Positions 17,160 to 26,717 of a stretch of 64,000 nucleotides of DNA are shown piece after piece. A model generated the notes under the pieces. That model did not search any database and was not told the origin of the DNA. It saw only the letters and a program-made list of their open reading frames with translations. The position numbers and the translations under genes were made by a program. The stretch covers positions 248,001-312,000 of the forward strand of contig NZ_WUMV01000009.1 of assembly GCF_009826895.1 (NCBI RefSeq). The letters are read 5' to 3'. The stretch comes from Stappia sediminis. Its GTDB lineage: Bacteria; Pseudomonadota; Alphaproteobacteria; Rhizobiales; Stappiaceae. How positions within the stretch are numbered: position 1 is the stretch's first letter; the number at the start of each line of letters is the position of its first letter.

Positions 17160-18200
17160 ATGCGGGTGCGGAATATGGCTGGTAGCGTGCGGACATCCGA
17201 GCGGCAGCGTATCGCTCTGGTACTTCTCGACAATTTCTCGATGATCGCGTTTTCGTCGATCATAGAACCTCTTCGCCTTGCCAATCGGCTGATCGGCGAC
17301 GACTTCTATGAATGGAAGACCTATTCGCTCGAAGGCAGCGAAGTAGCGGCCAGCAATGGCTGTCGCGTTTCCGTCGACGGCTCGATAACGGAGCTCGATG
17401 ACGCCGACATTACGCTGCTTTGCGCGGGCGTCGATGTCGAGCGCATCCCCCTCAGCCGTGAGCTTGGTATCCGCCTTCGCCGGCTGAACGCACGCGGGCG
17501 GACTTACGGCGCCGTCTGCACCGCCTCATACGTACTTGCGCGCTACAACCTTCTCGAAGGCCGCCGCTGCACGATCCATTGGGAAAACCTCCGCTCCTTC
17601 CGCGAGGAATTCCCGGATGTGGAGGTTTCCGCCGACATCTTCGCGATCGACCGTAACTGCATTACCTGCGCCGGCGGCATGGCCGCGCTCGACATGATGC
17701 TGCGCGTGATCGCGATCCAGCATGGCGCCTATCTCGCCCATGAAATTGCCGAGATGGCGCTGTACCACAACATCCGCTCCGGCGAATCGGCGCAGCGCCA
17801 CGACCTGGAAACCCGCACGGGCATTTCCAACACCAAGATTCTCGATGCGATCCGCATCATGGACCTGCACATCGAGGATCCGCTGTCCTGCCAGCAACTC
17901 GCCATGACGGTAAACCTGAGCCCGCGCCAGCTCGAGCGCCTGTTCCGCCGTCATTTCGACTGCACGCCGGGTCAATATTACCTCAAGCTTCGCCTCGAAA
18001 CCGCACGCGACCTGCTGCGGCGAACCAACCGTGCGGTGCTCGACGTGGCGATTGCCTGCGGCTTTGCCTCCACCTCGCATTTCACGAAATGCTATCGCGA
18101 GCGTTATGGCTGCACGCCGACGGAAGAGCGCCAGAACTACTTCTGGGCTCAAGGAAGCCGGCGCAATTCCAACTCGACGGCGCGCATCGCGTCGCGCTGA
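17160..18200 (+). CDS. GlxA family transcriptional regulator (DJ-1/PfpI plus AraC HTH), GbdR-like
   Basis: A 346-residue activator. Residues about 15-190 form the DJ-1/PfpI-like sensor domain (RIALVLLDNFSMIAFSSIIE, then TYGAVCTASYVLAR), and residues about 230-330 are two AraC helix-turn-helix motifs (LSPRQLERLFRRHFDCTPGQ and VAIACGFASTSHFTKCYRER). GbdR, the glycine-betaine regulator of Pseudomonas, has this architecture, and the next genes are one-carbon and betaine demethylation genes. I infer a betaine or dimethylglycine sensor. The ATG at 17160 gives the full frame; 17175 is an alternative. Confidence 0.85.
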   Translation: MRVRNMAGSVRTSERQRIALVLLDNFSMIAFSSIIEPLRLANRLIGDDFYEWKTYSLEGSEVAASNGCRVSVDGSITELDDADITLLCAGVDVERIPLSRELGIRLRRLNARGRTYGAVCTASYVLARYNLLEGRRCTIHWENLRSFREEFPDVEVSADIFAIDRNCITCAGGMAALDMMLRVIAIQHGAYLAHEIAEMALYHNIRSGESAQRHDLETRTGISNTKILDAIRIMDLHIEDPLSCQQLAMTVNLSPRQLERLFRRHFDCTPGQYYLKLRLETARDLLRRTNRAVLDVAIACGFASTSHFTKCYRERYGCTPTEERQNYFWAQGSRRNSNSTARIASR

Positions 18201-18227
18201 CCGACTGCCGCGGTTCCGCAATCGACG

Positions 18228-18260
18228 GAAAAAGGCGCGTGAATTTCACGCGCCTTTTTT
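18228..18260 (+). terminator. Rho-independent terminator after the GlxA-type regulator
   Basis: GGCGCGTGAA (18234-18243) pairs with TTCACGCGCC (18245-18254), flanked by an A-run before and TTTTTT after. This is a strong, bidirectional-looking terminator that insulates the regulator from the fhs gene. Confidence 0.9.
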
Positions 18261-18437
18261 ATTTTCCGGTCCCCTTTTCGCAAAGCACCCAGCATGGGTC
18301 GAATGCGTGTCAGCAGACGTCGGATTTTCAACAGTCGACTTGCATTACCTCCCCTAGCCTCCCAAACAATTCCTGGTCACAGGCGATCGCGGCAAAAAGC
18401 CGGGCGCAGCGGCAGAGTTTTTCGGGAGAGACTGGTT

Positions 18438-20108
18438 ATGGCGAGCGACATCGAAATCGCACGGGCGGCATCCATGCAGCCCATCAACGAAGTGGGCGAG
18501 AAACTGGGCATCCCCCCTTCCGCGCTTGAAAACTACGGAAAGACGAAGGCGAAGGTCCGGGCCGATTTCATCGAAACGCTCAAGGACAGGCCGGACGGCA
18601 AGCTGATCCTGGTGACCGCGATCAACCCGACGCCGGCGGGTGAAGGCAAGACGACGACCACCGTCGGGCTGGGCGACGGGCTTAACCGCATCGGCAAGAA
18701 GGCGGCGATCTGCCTGCGCGAACCTTCGCTCGGCCCCTGCTTCGGCATGAAGGGGGGTGCTGCGGGCGGCGGCCATGCCCAGGTGGTGCCCATGGAGGAT
18801 ATCAACCTCCATTTCACGGGCGATTTTCACGCCATCACTTCGGCGCACAATCTTCTGTCCGCCCTCATCGACAATCACATCTACTGGGGCAACGAACTGG
18901 AGATCGACCCGCGCCGCGTGGTCTGGCGCCGTGTCATGGACATGAACGATCGTGCGCTTCGCCAGATAGTCTGCTCGCTTGGCGGAGTGGCGAACGGCTT
19001 CCCGCGCGAGGCAGGTTTCGACATCACAGTCGCTTCGGAAATCATGGCGATCCTCTGCCTTGCCACGGACCTTGACGACCTGCAGCGCCGCCTCGGCGAC
19101 ATCATCATAGGCTACCGCCGCGACAAGACCGCCGTGACCGCGCGGGACCTCAACGCGGATGGCGCGATGACGGTGCTTCTCAAGGAAGCCATGCAGCCGA
19201 ACCTCGTGCAGACGCTTGAGAACAATCCGGCCTTTATCCACGGCGGGCCGTTCGCCAATATTGCCCACGGTTGCAACTCCGTTATCGCGACCCAAACGGC
19301 GCTGAAGCTTGCGGATTACGTCGTGACGGAAGCCGGCTTCGGCGCGGATCTGGGTGCGGAGAAGTTCTTCGACATCAAATGCCGCAAAGCCGGGCTGGAA
19401 CCGTCGGCGGCGGTCATCGTCGCCACGATCCGCGCGCTGAAGATGAACGGCGGTGTGAAGAAGGACGAACTTGGCGCGGAAAATGTGGCGGCCGTCAAGC
19501 AGGGCTGCGCAAACCTCGGCCGCCACATCGACAACGTGAAGCAGTTCGGCGTTCCGGTCGTCGTCGCGATCAACCATTTCAGCGGCGACACGGAAGCCGA
19601 GATCGCGGCGGTGAAAGCCTATGCCACCGAACATGGCGTGGAGGCGGTCTTGTGCCGCCACTGGGCCGATGGCTCCGCCGGGACTGAAGAACTGGCAAGG
19701 AAGGTCGTTCAGCTTGTCGAAAACGGCGGCGCCCAGTTCGGCCCGCTCTATTCGGACGACATGCCGCTGTTCGAAAAGATCCAGACCATCTGCCGCCGCA
19801 TCTACCGTGCGGACGACGCCGCCGCAGACAAGGCCGTGCGCGACCAGTTGAAGAAGTGGACGGAAGACGGATTCGGCAATCTGCCGATCTGCATGGCGAA
19901 AACGCAGTATTCGTTCTCGACCGACCCGAACCTGCGCGGCGCGCCGACCGGCCATATCGTGCCGATCCGTGAGGTCAGGCTTTCGGCGGGTGCCGGTTTC
20001 ATCGTCGTCATCTGCGGTGAGATCATGACCATGCCGGGCCTGCCGAGGGTGCCTTCGGCCAACCACATCCGCCTGGACGAGGCCGGGTTGATCGAAGGTC
20101 TGTTTTAA
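18438..20108 (+). CDS. fhs: Formate-tetrahydrofolate ligase
   Basis: Makes 10-formyl-THF from formate, ATP and THF, or runs in reverse to release formate with ATP gain from C1 units. The 556-residue protein starts [20 protein letters not shown] and shows the ATP loop [18 protein letters not shown] (about residues 71-88), [19 protein letters not shown] and the C-terminal [16 protein letters not shown] use the ATG at 18438 preceded by GGGAGAGA; the frame extends upstream to 18294 without similarity. As the first gene after the regulator it probably disposes of methyl groups that enter the THF pool from the corrinoid pathway downstream. Confidence 0.97.
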   Translation: MASDIEIARAASMQPINEVGEKLGIPPSALENYGKTKAKVRADFIETLKDRPDGKLILVTAINPTPAGEGKTTTTVGLGDGLNRIGKKAAICLREPSLGPCFGMKGGAAGGGHAQVVPMEDINLHFTGDFHAITSAHNLLSALIDNHIYWGNELEIDPRRVVWRRVMDMNDRALRQIVCSLGGVANGFPREAGFDITVASEIMAILCLATDLDDLQRRLGDIIIGYRRDKTAVTARDLNADGAMTVLLKEAMQPNLVQTLENNPAFIHGGPFANIAHGCNSVIATQTALKLADYVVTEAGFGADLGAEKFFDIKCRKAGLEPSAAVIVATIRALKMNGGVKKDELGAENVAAVKQGCANLGRHIDNVKQFGVPVVVAINHFSGDTEAEIAAVKAYATEHGVEAVLCRHWADGSAGTEELARKVVQLVENGGAQFGPLYSDDMPLFEKIQTICRRIYRADDAAADKAVRDQLKKWTEDGFGNLPICMAKTQYSFSTDPNLRGAPTGHIVPIREVRLSAGAGFIVVICGEIMTMPGLPRVPSANHIRLDEAGLIEGLF

Positions 20109-20420
20109 GGGCAGCTCCCGGAAACTTCCCTCCCGCCCGCCCCGGGCGGGAGGAGTGCCGCGCGTATTGACGTAACGGCGCAATTTGCATGTTTTTACTT
20201 AAGCTTCGCTAGGTTGTCGCTGTAGCGACCCGGTATGTCGCTTTGAAGATATTACGAATGGGCGGCTGACCTCAAAGTAATAAGCAGAAAACCGGATTCT
20301 TTCGCCGAGCGGCCAATTTTTCCGCCCTCGCCGGAAACGCCGGGATGTTGTCAAGCGGCCGGACTTGCCGCCGCCGTGGTACGGTGGAGAGCAAGCCTTT
20401 TGGCGTGCATGGAGTGATTG
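20109..20420. other. Intergenic region between fhs and the corrinoid protein gene
   Basis: 312 bases. CTCCCGCCCG (20130-20139) and CGGGCGGGAG (20143-20152) form a strong hairpin without a T-tract, a likely transcript end for fhs. The rest holds small repeats of GTCGCT/AGCGAC near 20217-20245 and should contain the promoter of the corrinoid operon. No cobalamin riboswitch was recognised. Confidence 0.55.
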
Positions 20421-21122
20421 ATGTCCGACGAAGAACTCGACCTCCGGTCCCTTTCCGACGAAGAACTCGTCGAGCAGATGCATGACGACCTTTACGACGG
20501 CCTCAAGGATGAGATCGTAGAAGGCGTGGAGATACTGCTCGAGCGGGGCTGGACGCCCTACAGGATCCTGACGGACGCCCTCGTTGAGGGAATGCGCATC
20601 GTCGGCATCGATTTCCGCGACGGCATCCTGTTCGTGCCCGAAGTGCTTCTTTCCGCCAATGCCATGAAGGCGGGCATGGGCCTTCTTCGCCCGCTGCTTG
20701 CCGAAACCGGTGCGCCGAAGGTCGGCAAGATGGTCATCGGCACGGTCAAGGGCGACATTCACGACATCGGCAAGAACCTCGTCTCGATGATGATGGAAGG
20801 CGCCGGCTTCGAGGTGATCGACATCGGCATCAACAATCCGGTGGAGAACTACCTCGCCGCGATCGAGGAGCACCAGCCCGACATCCTCGGCATGTCGGCC
20901 CTACTGACAACGACCATGCCCTACATGAAGGTCGTGATCGACACCTTGATCGAGAAGGGCATGCGCGACGATTACGTCGTTCTCGTCGGCGGCGCGCCGC
21001 TTAACGAGGAGTTCGGCAAGGCGATCGGCGCGGACGCCTATTGCCGCGATGCCGCCGTTACGGTGGAAATCGCCAAGGACCTGATGATGCGCAAGCACAA
21101 CCAGCTGGCCAAGGGGGCCTGA
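20421..21122 (+). CDS. Methyltransferase cognate corrinoid protein (MtbC/MttC-like)
   Basis: Carries the methyl group on cobalamin between the MttB-type methyltransferase and the THF methyltransferase. The 233-residue protein has the N-terminal helical cap (about residues 1-90) and a Rossmann B12-binding domain with the cobalt-ligating motif D-x-H-x-x-G in GDIHDIGKN (His about 114), followed by DIGINNPVENYL and the nucleotide-loop signature SALLTTTMPYM and VLVGGAPLNEEF. ATG at 20421 with GGAGTGA upstream. It begins a compact operon running to 26157. Confidence 0.95.
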   Translation: MSDEELDLRSLSDEELVEQMHDDLYDGLKDEIVEGVEILLERGWTPYRILTDALVEGMRIVGIDFRDGILFVPEVLLSANAMKAGMGLLRPLLAETGAPKVGKMVIGTVKGDIHDIGKNLVSMMMEGAGFEVIDIGINNPVENYLAAIEEHQPDILGMSALLTTTMPYMKVVIDTLIEKGMRDDYVVLVGGAPLNEEFGKAIGADAYCRDAAVTVEIAKDLMMRKHNQLAKGA

Positions 21123-21126
21123 CCGC

Positions 21127-21771
21127 ATGACGGCTGAAGCGTGGACCGCATCGACCCCGGGCGGCAATGTCCCGATCGTTGGCGATGCGGCCACGCGCGT
21201 GCTGATCATTGCATGCGGCGCGCTTGCGCGAGAAGTGCTTGCGGTGATCGAGCAGCACGGGCTGAAGCATGTCGATCTTCAGTGCCTTCCGGCGCAGTTG
21301 CACAATCGCCCGCAGAAGATCCCGTCCGCCCTGCGCAACGCGATCCACACCGCTAAGCAGAGCTACGGCAAGATCCTCGTCGGCTATGGCGACTGCGGAA
21401 CAGGCGGCGAGATCGACCGCCTGATCGAGGAAGAAGGTGTGGAGCGCATTGCGGGTGCGCATTGCTACGCGTTCTTTACCGGTCTGGAAGCTTTCGACGA
21501 AGAAGCCGAACGCGAGCTTGGCACCTTCTATCTGACGGACTTTCTGGCCCGTCATTTCGAAACGCTGGTTATCCGCCCGCTCGGCCTCGATTCCAACCCG
21601 GAACTCCGCGATCTATATTTCGAGCATTACACCCGCCTGCTCTATATCGCGCAAACCGAGGATGACGAGCTTGAGGAACGGGCGCGCCACGCCGCCTCCC
21701 GCCTCGGCCTTCGTTTTGAAAAACGCTTCACGGGATACGGCCTGCTGGACGAATTCCTGCGTCGGTCCTGA
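21127..21771 (+). CDS. DUF1638 domain protein, corrinoid-cluster associated
   Basis: A 214-residue protein with the DUF1638 signature: an N-terminal IIACGALAREVLAVIE strand-helix, LQCLPAQLHNRPQKIP, then GYGDCGTGG and AGAHCYAFFTG. The paired Cys/His positions look like a metal or cofactor site. It begins four bases after the corrinoid protein gene, so it is co-translated or at least co-transcribed. DUF1638 genes recur beside MttB/corrinoid genes; the biochemical role is unknown. A part in corrinoid maturation or methyl transfer is an inference from context only. Confidence 0.85.
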   Translation: MTAEAWTASTPGGNVPIVGDAATRVLIIACGALAREVLAVIEQHGLKHVDLQCLPAQLHNRPQKIPSALRNAIHTAKQSYGKILVGYGDCGTGGEIDRLIEEEGVERIAGAHCYAFFTGLEAFDEEAERELGTFYLTDFLARHFETLVIRPLGLDSNPELRDLYFEHYTRLLYIAQTEDDELEERARHAASRLGLRFEKRFTGYGLLDEFLRRS

Positions 21772-21961
21772 TCCCAATTCTCGAAAATATCGCGAATACG
21801 ACTTGGCGTCTCGACGCCAAGGCAGACTATCTGCGCGGAAATACTGGCACCTTGAGTAAAACCTGAAATCGCCACGTCGCATTTTCGATTGCGGATGTCG
21901 TGTGAAAGCCGACCCGAAATGCATGCGCAGGCATGATGGCCCGACAATTCGGAGCGAAGGA

Positions 21962-22264
21962 ATGGCAGACAGAATCGTCGTCTTCTGGCGGGACATCCCG
22001 GCACAGGTTCTGGTGAAGGCGGGCCGCAAGTCCGCGCGCCGCGAACTGCCGGAGCGTTTCATCCAGGCGATCGATCGCTGCGCGATGAAGGTGGGTGCGC
22101 GGGATACCGACGCCTATCTGGCCGAGTGGCGGCGCGGCGAGCCTCATTCCGTAAGCGACGATCTTGAGATGGAAGCCGACGCGGCCCTGGCGGAGCTTGA
22201 AGCCGCGTTCCCGACCGAGCGTTTGAAGACGCTCGTCGAAAACGGAGGGTTCGAACATGCCTGA
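21962..22264 (+). CDS. Small 'virulence factor' family protein linked to MTHFR
   Basis: A 100-residue protein starting MADRIVVFWRDIPAQVLVKA. It resembles the Pfam 'Virulence factor' family, a misleading name for short proteins found next to C1 genes; motifs are the FWRDIPAQV start, ELPERFIQAIDRCAMKVG and YLAEWRR. No signal peptide or membrane helix. The start at 21962 is preferred to the in-frame 21902. Its last eight bases overlap the start of the MTHFR gene, which suggests translational coupling and perhaps a physical partner or subunit (inference). Confidence 0.75.
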   Translation: MADRIVVFWRDIPAQVLVKAGRKSARRELPERFIQAIDRCAMKVGARDTDAYLAEWRRGEPHSVSDDLEMEADAALAELEAAFPTERLKTLVENGGFEHA

Positions 22265-23153
22265 CACCCGCCTCAACGCCCAGGGGCTTATCGCGGCTTC
22301 CACGGAAGTCTCACCGCGCCAGGTTCTGGAAAAGCCTGAAAACCTGACCTATCTGCCGAAGCTGACGCGAGCCTACATCACCGACCTGGGCAACGCGAGC
22401 GAGGATGATATCGTGCTGGCCGCCCGGCGGGTTCATGAAGCCGGTCTCGTTCCGGTGCCGCATTTGGCTGCGCGCCGCTATCCGAGCGTTCAGGCTTTCG
22501 ACCGGCGCATCCGCCGTCTCGTGGCTGAAGCGGGCGTGCGCGAAGTGCTGACGATTGCCGGTGAAGCGGAAAAGAGCGGCCCTCTCACCTCTTCCGTCGC
22601 GCTGATCGAGACCGGACTTTTCGACGAGCTCGGCATCGAGAGCATCGGCGTTGCCGGTCATCCGGAAGGCGCGCCCGCGATCCCGCAGGACACGATCCGC
22701 GCGTTCCTCGCCCGCAAGCATGAGCTTGCCGCCGAAAGCGACGCGCATTTCCATATCGTCACCCAGTTCGGCTTCGATCCGCATGCCGTCAGCGTCTGGC
22801 TTGACCAGTTGCAGGCCTGGGGCAACAAGTTCCCGGTGCACGTGGGCGTGGCCGGTCCCGCCAAACTGACGACGCTGATGAAATACGCAGCATTCGCCGG
22901 CATCGGCAATTCCATCGACTTCCTGAAGAAGCGTGGCGGCGCCGTTGTTTCAATGCTCTCGGGCTACGATCCGGAAACGATGGTCCGTCCGCTCGAAGCT
23001 CGCATCGAGGCGCGTCCCGACACCCAGCTCGAACAGATCCACGTCTATCCCTTCGGCGGCATCCAGAAGACGTCCGAATGGCTGGTGTCGCGTGGTAGCT
23101 GGTCCTTTCAGACCCATGCCCCTCTACCCAAGGCCTACGAGGTAGCTCAATGA
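22257..23153 (+). CDS. Methylenetetrahydrofolate reductase-like protein
   Basis: A MetF-type TIM barrel of 298 residues that would interconvert 5-methyl-THF and 5,10-methylene-THF. Visible features are the strand-helix repeats with YITDLGNASEDD, LVPVPHLAARRYPS, VLTIAGEAEKSGP and IVTQFGFDPHAVSVWL, the last corresponding to the FAD/folate pocket. It differs from E. coli MetF and belongs to the divergent group found in corrinoid clusters. Overlaps on both sides (eight bases with the preceding small gene, four with the next) place it inside one operon. In this pathway it most likely oxidises methyl-THF derived from betaine. Confidence 0.85.
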   Translation: MPDTRLNAQGLIAASTEVSPRQVLEKPENLTYLPKLTRAYITDLGNASEDDIVLAARRVHEAGLVPVPHLAARRYPSVQAFDRRIRRLVAEAGVREVLTIAGEAEKSGPLTSSVALIETGLFDELGIESIGVAGHPEGAPAIPQDTIRAFLARKHELAAESDAHFHIVTQFGFDPHAVSVWLDQLQAWGNKFPVHVGVAGPAKLTTLMKYAAFAGIGNSIDFLKKRGGAVVSMLSGYDPETMVRPLEARIEARPDTQLEQIHVYPFGGIQKTSEWLVSRGSWSFQTHAPLPKAYEVAQ

Positions 23154-24109
23154 CCCGTACCATCGTCGCGTCCGCCAAGAAGGAAATCGCAATCGGCTTC
23201 GACCAGCCGTTCTGCGTGATCGGCGAACGCATCAACCCGACCGGACGCAAGAAGCTTGCCGCAGAAATGGCCGAGGGCAACTTCGAGACGGTGGTCAAGG
23301 ACGCGCTGGATCAGGTTGCCGCGGGCGCGACCATGCTCGACGTCAACGCGGGCGTGACGGCGGTGAACCCGAACGAGACGGAGCCGCCGCTCCTCGTCAA
23401 GACGCTGGAGATCGTGCAGGACCTTGTCGACGTTCCGCTGTCGATCGACAGTTCGGTGACGGCGGCGATCGAGGCCGGCCTCAAGGTCGCCAAGGGCCGT
23501 CCGCTCGTGAATTCGGTGACGGGCGAGGAGGAAAAGCTCGAGGCGATCCTGCCGCTCATCAAGAAGTACAACGTGCCGGTCGTCGCGATCTCCAACGACG
23601 AGACGGGCATCTCCGAAGATCCGGACGTGCGTTTCGAGGTGGCGAGAAAGATCGTCCAGCGCGCGGCGGATTACGGCATCCCGGCGCATGACATCGTGGT
23701 CGATCCGCTCGTCATGCCAATTGGCGCCATGGGCACCGCCGGTCAGCAGGTCTTCCGCCTGCTGCGCCGCCTGCGTGAGGAGTTGAAGGTCAACACCACC
23801 TGCGGCCTGTCGAACATTTCCTTCGGCCTGCCGCATCGCCATGGCATCAACGCGGCCTTCATCCCCATGGTGATCGCCTCCGGCATGACCAGCGCCATCA
23901 TGAACCCCTGCCGCCCGCAGGAGATGGAAATGGTGCATGCCGCCAACGTGCTGAACGGCACGGATGCGAACTGCACCAACTGGATCATGACCTATCGCGA
24001 CCATGGCGCCGGCGCCGCCGCTTCCACCGGTGCGCCGGGAGCATCCGCGGATGCGGGTGCCGGACGCCGCCGTGGCGGCCGTGAATCTAGGCGCCGCGCG
24101 CAAGCGTAA
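23150..24109 (+). CDS. Methyltetrahydrofolate:corrinoid methyltransferase (pterin-binding)
   Basis: Moves the methyl group from the methylated corrinoid protein to THF. The 319-residue pterin-binding barrel shows VIGERINPTGRKKLA (about residues 21-35), GATMLDVNAGV, PLSIDSS, LVNSVTGEE, VAISNDETGIS and GLSNISFGLPHR, as in AcsE/MtgA-type enzymes. The last 40 residues leave the fold: an Ala/Gly-rich linker ending in an Arg-rich tail (GRRRGGRESRRRAQA). Similar tails occur on the ASKHA protein and the homocysteine methyltransferase nearby. It overlaps the MTHFR stop by four bases. Confidence 0.9.
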   Translation: MTRTIVASAKKEIAIGFDQPFCVIGERINPTGRKKLAAEMAEGNFETVVKDALDQVAAGATMLDVNAGVTAVNPNETEPPLLVKTLEIVQDLVDVPLSIDSSVTAAIEAGLKVAKGRPLVNSVTGEEEKLEAILPLIKKYNVPVVAISNDETGISEDPDVRFEVARKIVQRAADYGIPAHDIVVDPLVMPIGAMGTAGQQVFRLLRRLREELKVNTTCGLSNISFGLPHRHGINAAFIPMVIASGMTSAIMNPCRPQEMEMVHAANVLNGTDANCTNWIMTYRDHGAGAAASTGAPGASADAGAGRRRGGRESRRRAQA

Positions 24110-24120
24110 GCCTGTACACT

Positions 24121-26157
24121 ATGACGGTGACGCAAAAACTCGCGAAAGTCGTATTTCAGCCGAGCGGCCGGCGGGGTCAATTCCCCGTCGGCACGCCTGT
24201 GCTCGATGCTGCCCGCTCGCTGGGCGTTTACGTTGAGTCCGTTTGTGGCGGTCGCGCCACTTGCGGTCGCTGCCAGGTAAGCTGTTCGGAAGGCACCTTC
24301 GCCAAGGAAGGTATAGTCTCCTCGCGCGACAATCTGGGCGAAGTGACAAGCGCCGAAGCCCGTTACAAGGAAATTCGCGGCCTTGCGCCCGATCGCCGTC
24401 TCTCCTGCCAGGCGACGGTCCAGGGCGACATGGTCATCGATGTGCCCTCGGAAGCTCAAACCAACCGGCAGATCGTGCGCAAGCGTGCCGAAAACGTTCG
24501 CGTGCCGGTCGACAGCACCGTTTCGCTGGTCACCGTCACCATCGCCGAACCGGATATGGAAGTTCCGCGCGGCGATGCCGACCGTCTTTTGGATGCGCTG
24601 AAGAGCGAAACCGGAATTCAGGATCTCTCGCTCGATTTCACGCTCCTGCGCTCCGTTCAGGGCACGCTTCGCGCTGGTCACTGGACCGTCACGGCCGCAA
24701 TCTGGCAGGACGACAAGGCGCGGCCCACTGTCATCGCGCTCTGGCCCGGTGAAAAGCGCACGGTCTACGGCATGGCCGTCGACATCGGCTCCACCACGAT
24801 CGCCGCTCACCTTTGCGACCTGACGAATGGGCGCACCGTCGCCTCCGCCGGCACGTCGAACCCGCAGATACGCTTCGGCGAAGATCTGATGTCTCGGGTC
24901 TCCTACCTGCAGATGAACCCGGACCGTCAGCCGGACCTCACTAAAGCCGTACGCGACGCGATCAACTCGCTCGTTCAGAAGCTGGTGGATGACATCGGGG
25001 CGAAACGCAGCGACATTCTGGATGCCGTCTTCGTCGGCAATCCGATCATGCATCACCTTTTCCTCGGCATCGACCCGACGGAACTGGGCGGTGCGCCGTT
25101 CGCGCTTGCGGTTTCCGATGCGGTTCATACCCGCGCAATCGATATCGATCTCGACCTGAACCTCGGCGCAAGGGTCTACACCCTGCCCTGCATCGCCGGA
25201 CACGTCGGCGCGGATGCGGCAGCCGCAACCCTTTCCACCGCGCCTTATGACAGCGACCCGATCACGCTTCTGGTCGATGTCGGCACGAACGCCGAAATCG
25301 TCCTCGGCAACCGTGAGCGTGTCCTTGCGGCCAGTTCGCCGACAGGGCCTGCCTTCGAAGGGGCGGAGATCTCCTGCGGCCAGCGTGCGGCTCCCGGTGC
25401 GATAGAGCGCATCCGCATCGACCCCGAGACGCTTGAACCGCGCTTCAAGGTTATCGGCGCAGATCCCTGGTCGGACGAGGAGAATTTCGCGGAAGCTGCC
25501 GAATTCGTCGGCGTAACCGGCATTTGCGGCTCCGGCATCATCGAGGCCGTAGCCGAGCTTTACATGGCGGGCGTTATCACGACCGACGGCTTGATAGACG
25601 GCTCTCTTGCCGCGAAAAGCCCGCGCATTGTCCAGAACGGGCGCACGTTCGAGTATCACATCACCGATTTCACGACGCCGATCTCGATCCGCCAGACGGA
25701 TATTCGCGCCATCCAGCTTGCCAAGGCGGCGCTCTATGCCGGCGTGAAGCTGTTGCAGGATAAGCTCGGCGGCGCGCCGATCGAGCGTATCCGCCTTGCC
25801 GGCGCCTTCGGCAGCTACATCGATACCAAATACGCGATGATCCTCGGCCTTATTCCCGATTGCGAGCTTGAGAATGTCTCAGGCATCGGCAACGCGGCGG
25901 GCACGGGCGCGCGTATCGCTCTCGTCAACCGTGCCAAGCGGCGCGAGATCGAGCGTGTGGTACGCGACATCGAGAAGATCGAAACGGCGCTTGAGCCGAA
26001 ATTCCAGGAGCATTTCGTCAACGCGATGGCGATCCCGAACAAGGTCGATCCCTTCGAGAAGCTTCGCGCCGCCGTGACCCTGCCCGCGCCAAGGGTGATG
26101 GACGAAGCGGATGCACCGGATGACGGCGGACGTCGTCGAAGACGGCGGCGGGGGTAG
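24121..26157 (+). CDS. Corrinoid-activating ferredoxin-ASKHA protein (RACo-like, DUF4445)
   Basis: Reductively reactivates corrinoid protein that has slipped to Co(II), using ATP. The 678-residue protein has an N-terminal 2Fe-2S domain with cysteines in VCGGRATCGRCQVSC (about residues 41-55) plus the later SCQ, a linker, then the ASKHA domain: AVDIGSTTIAAHL (about residue 219), DAVFVGNPIMHHL, LVDVGTNAEIVLG, GICGSGIIEAV and RLAGAFGSYI. The C-terminus ends in GGRRRRRRRG, matching the basic tails of two other C1 enzymes in this region. It is the last gene of the corrinoid operon, 11 bases after the methyltransferase. Confidence 0.93.
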   Translation: MTVTQKLAKVVFQPSGRRGQFPVGTPVLDAARSLGVYVESVCGGRATCGRCQVSCSEGTFAKEGIVSSRDNLGEVTSAEARYKEIRGLAPDRRLSCQATVQGDMVIDVPSEAQTNRQIVRKRAENVRVPVDSTVSLVTVTIAEPDMEVPRGDADRLLDALKSETGIQDLSLDFTLLRSVQGTLRAGHWTVTAAIWQDDKARPTVIALWPGEKRTVYGMAVDIGSTTIAAHLCDLTNGRTVASAGTSNPQIRFGEDLMSRVSYLQMNPDRQPDLTKAVRDAINSLVQKLVDDIGAKRSDILDAVFVGNPIMHHLFLGIDPTELGGAPFALAVSDAVHTRAIDIDLDLNLGARVYTLPCIAGHVGADAAAATLSTAPYDSDPITLLVDVGTNAEIVLGNRERVLAASSPTGPAFEGAEISCGQRAAPGAIERIRIDPETLEPRFKVIGADPWSDEENFAEAAEFVGVTGICGSGIIEAVAELYMAGVITTDGLIDGSLAAKSPRIVQNGRTFEYHITDFTTPISIRQTDIRAIQLAKAALYAGVKLLQDKLGGAPIERIRLAGAFGSYIDTKYAMILGLIPDCELENVSGIGNAAGTGARIALVNRAKRREIERVVRDIEKIETALEPKFQEHFVNAMAIPNKVDPFEKLRAAVTLPAPRVMDEADAPDDGGRRRRRRRG

Positions 26158-26167
26158 GACTGCTTGT

Positions 26168-26653
26168 CTAAGGCGCCGTATCCGTCCTGAGCGCCAGTCT
26201 GGCTTCTTCCAGGGGAACGATCTCCCCCGCCTCATCCACTAATGTCACATGTAGTCGCCGGCCGCTCTTGCCGCTGACAACCTGCACCGGCGCTTCACTC
26301 CGGCTGACGTGTTTTTCGCCCCACTGCGTCAAGGCAAGCATCGTCAGCGCCAGCTCCCTGCCGGCTTCCGTAAGCACGTAGCTATAGCGCACCCGTTCGC
26401 CCGGCTCCTGATAGGGCTGGCGCGTCATCAATCCGTTCTCGACGAGCTTGCGAAGCCGGTCCGACAGCATGGAGCGCGTTACGTCGAGATCGGCGCGCAT
26501 ATCGTCAAAACGCCGCACACCGTAAAAAGCCTCTCGAAGGACAAGAAGCGTCCAACGGTCTCCGACAACTTCAGTTGCCAGTGCCATTGGGCAGGCCTCT
26601 TTCGGAACCGCCGCTCGATGCCTGATGTCCGTCCGATTATCTGAGTTTGACAT
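26168..26653 (-). CDS. HxlR family winged-helix regulator
   Basis: A 161-residue DNA-binding protein with the HxlR signature KEACPMALATEVVGDRWTLL, RRFDDMRADL and TRSMLSDRLRKLVENGL, where the single Cys before the recognition helix may sense redox or aldehydes as in related proteins. I place the start at the ATG at 26653; a longer frame overlaps the neighbouring gene. It is divergent to the dienelactone hydrolase-like gene at 26718, with only 64 bases between the starts, so it probably controls that gene and itself. It converges on the end of the corrinoid operon. Confidence 0.88.
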   Translation of the reverse strand: MSNSDNRTDIRHRAAVPKEACPMALATEVVGDRWTLLVLREAFYGVRRFDDMRADLDVTRSMLSDRLRKLVENGLMTRQPYQEPGERVRYSYVLTEAGRELALTMLALTQWGEKHVSRSEAPVQVVSGKSGRRLHVTLVDEAGEIVPLEEARLALRTDTAP

Positions 26654-26717
26654 TTGGAACCAGATAGCTGAAAACGAGCTGAGTTCAAAATACAGACTTA
26701 TATGGGATAGCGTCATC

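Noticed and set aside
18354-20183. 609-codon frame antisense to fhs
   Set aside because: Shadow of a GC-rich gene; fhs carries all catalytic motifs.
20160-20420. Possible cobalamin or SAM riboswitch ahead of the corrinoid operon
   Set aside because: No B12-box or SAM-class core could be recognised; only short GTCGCT repeats are present.
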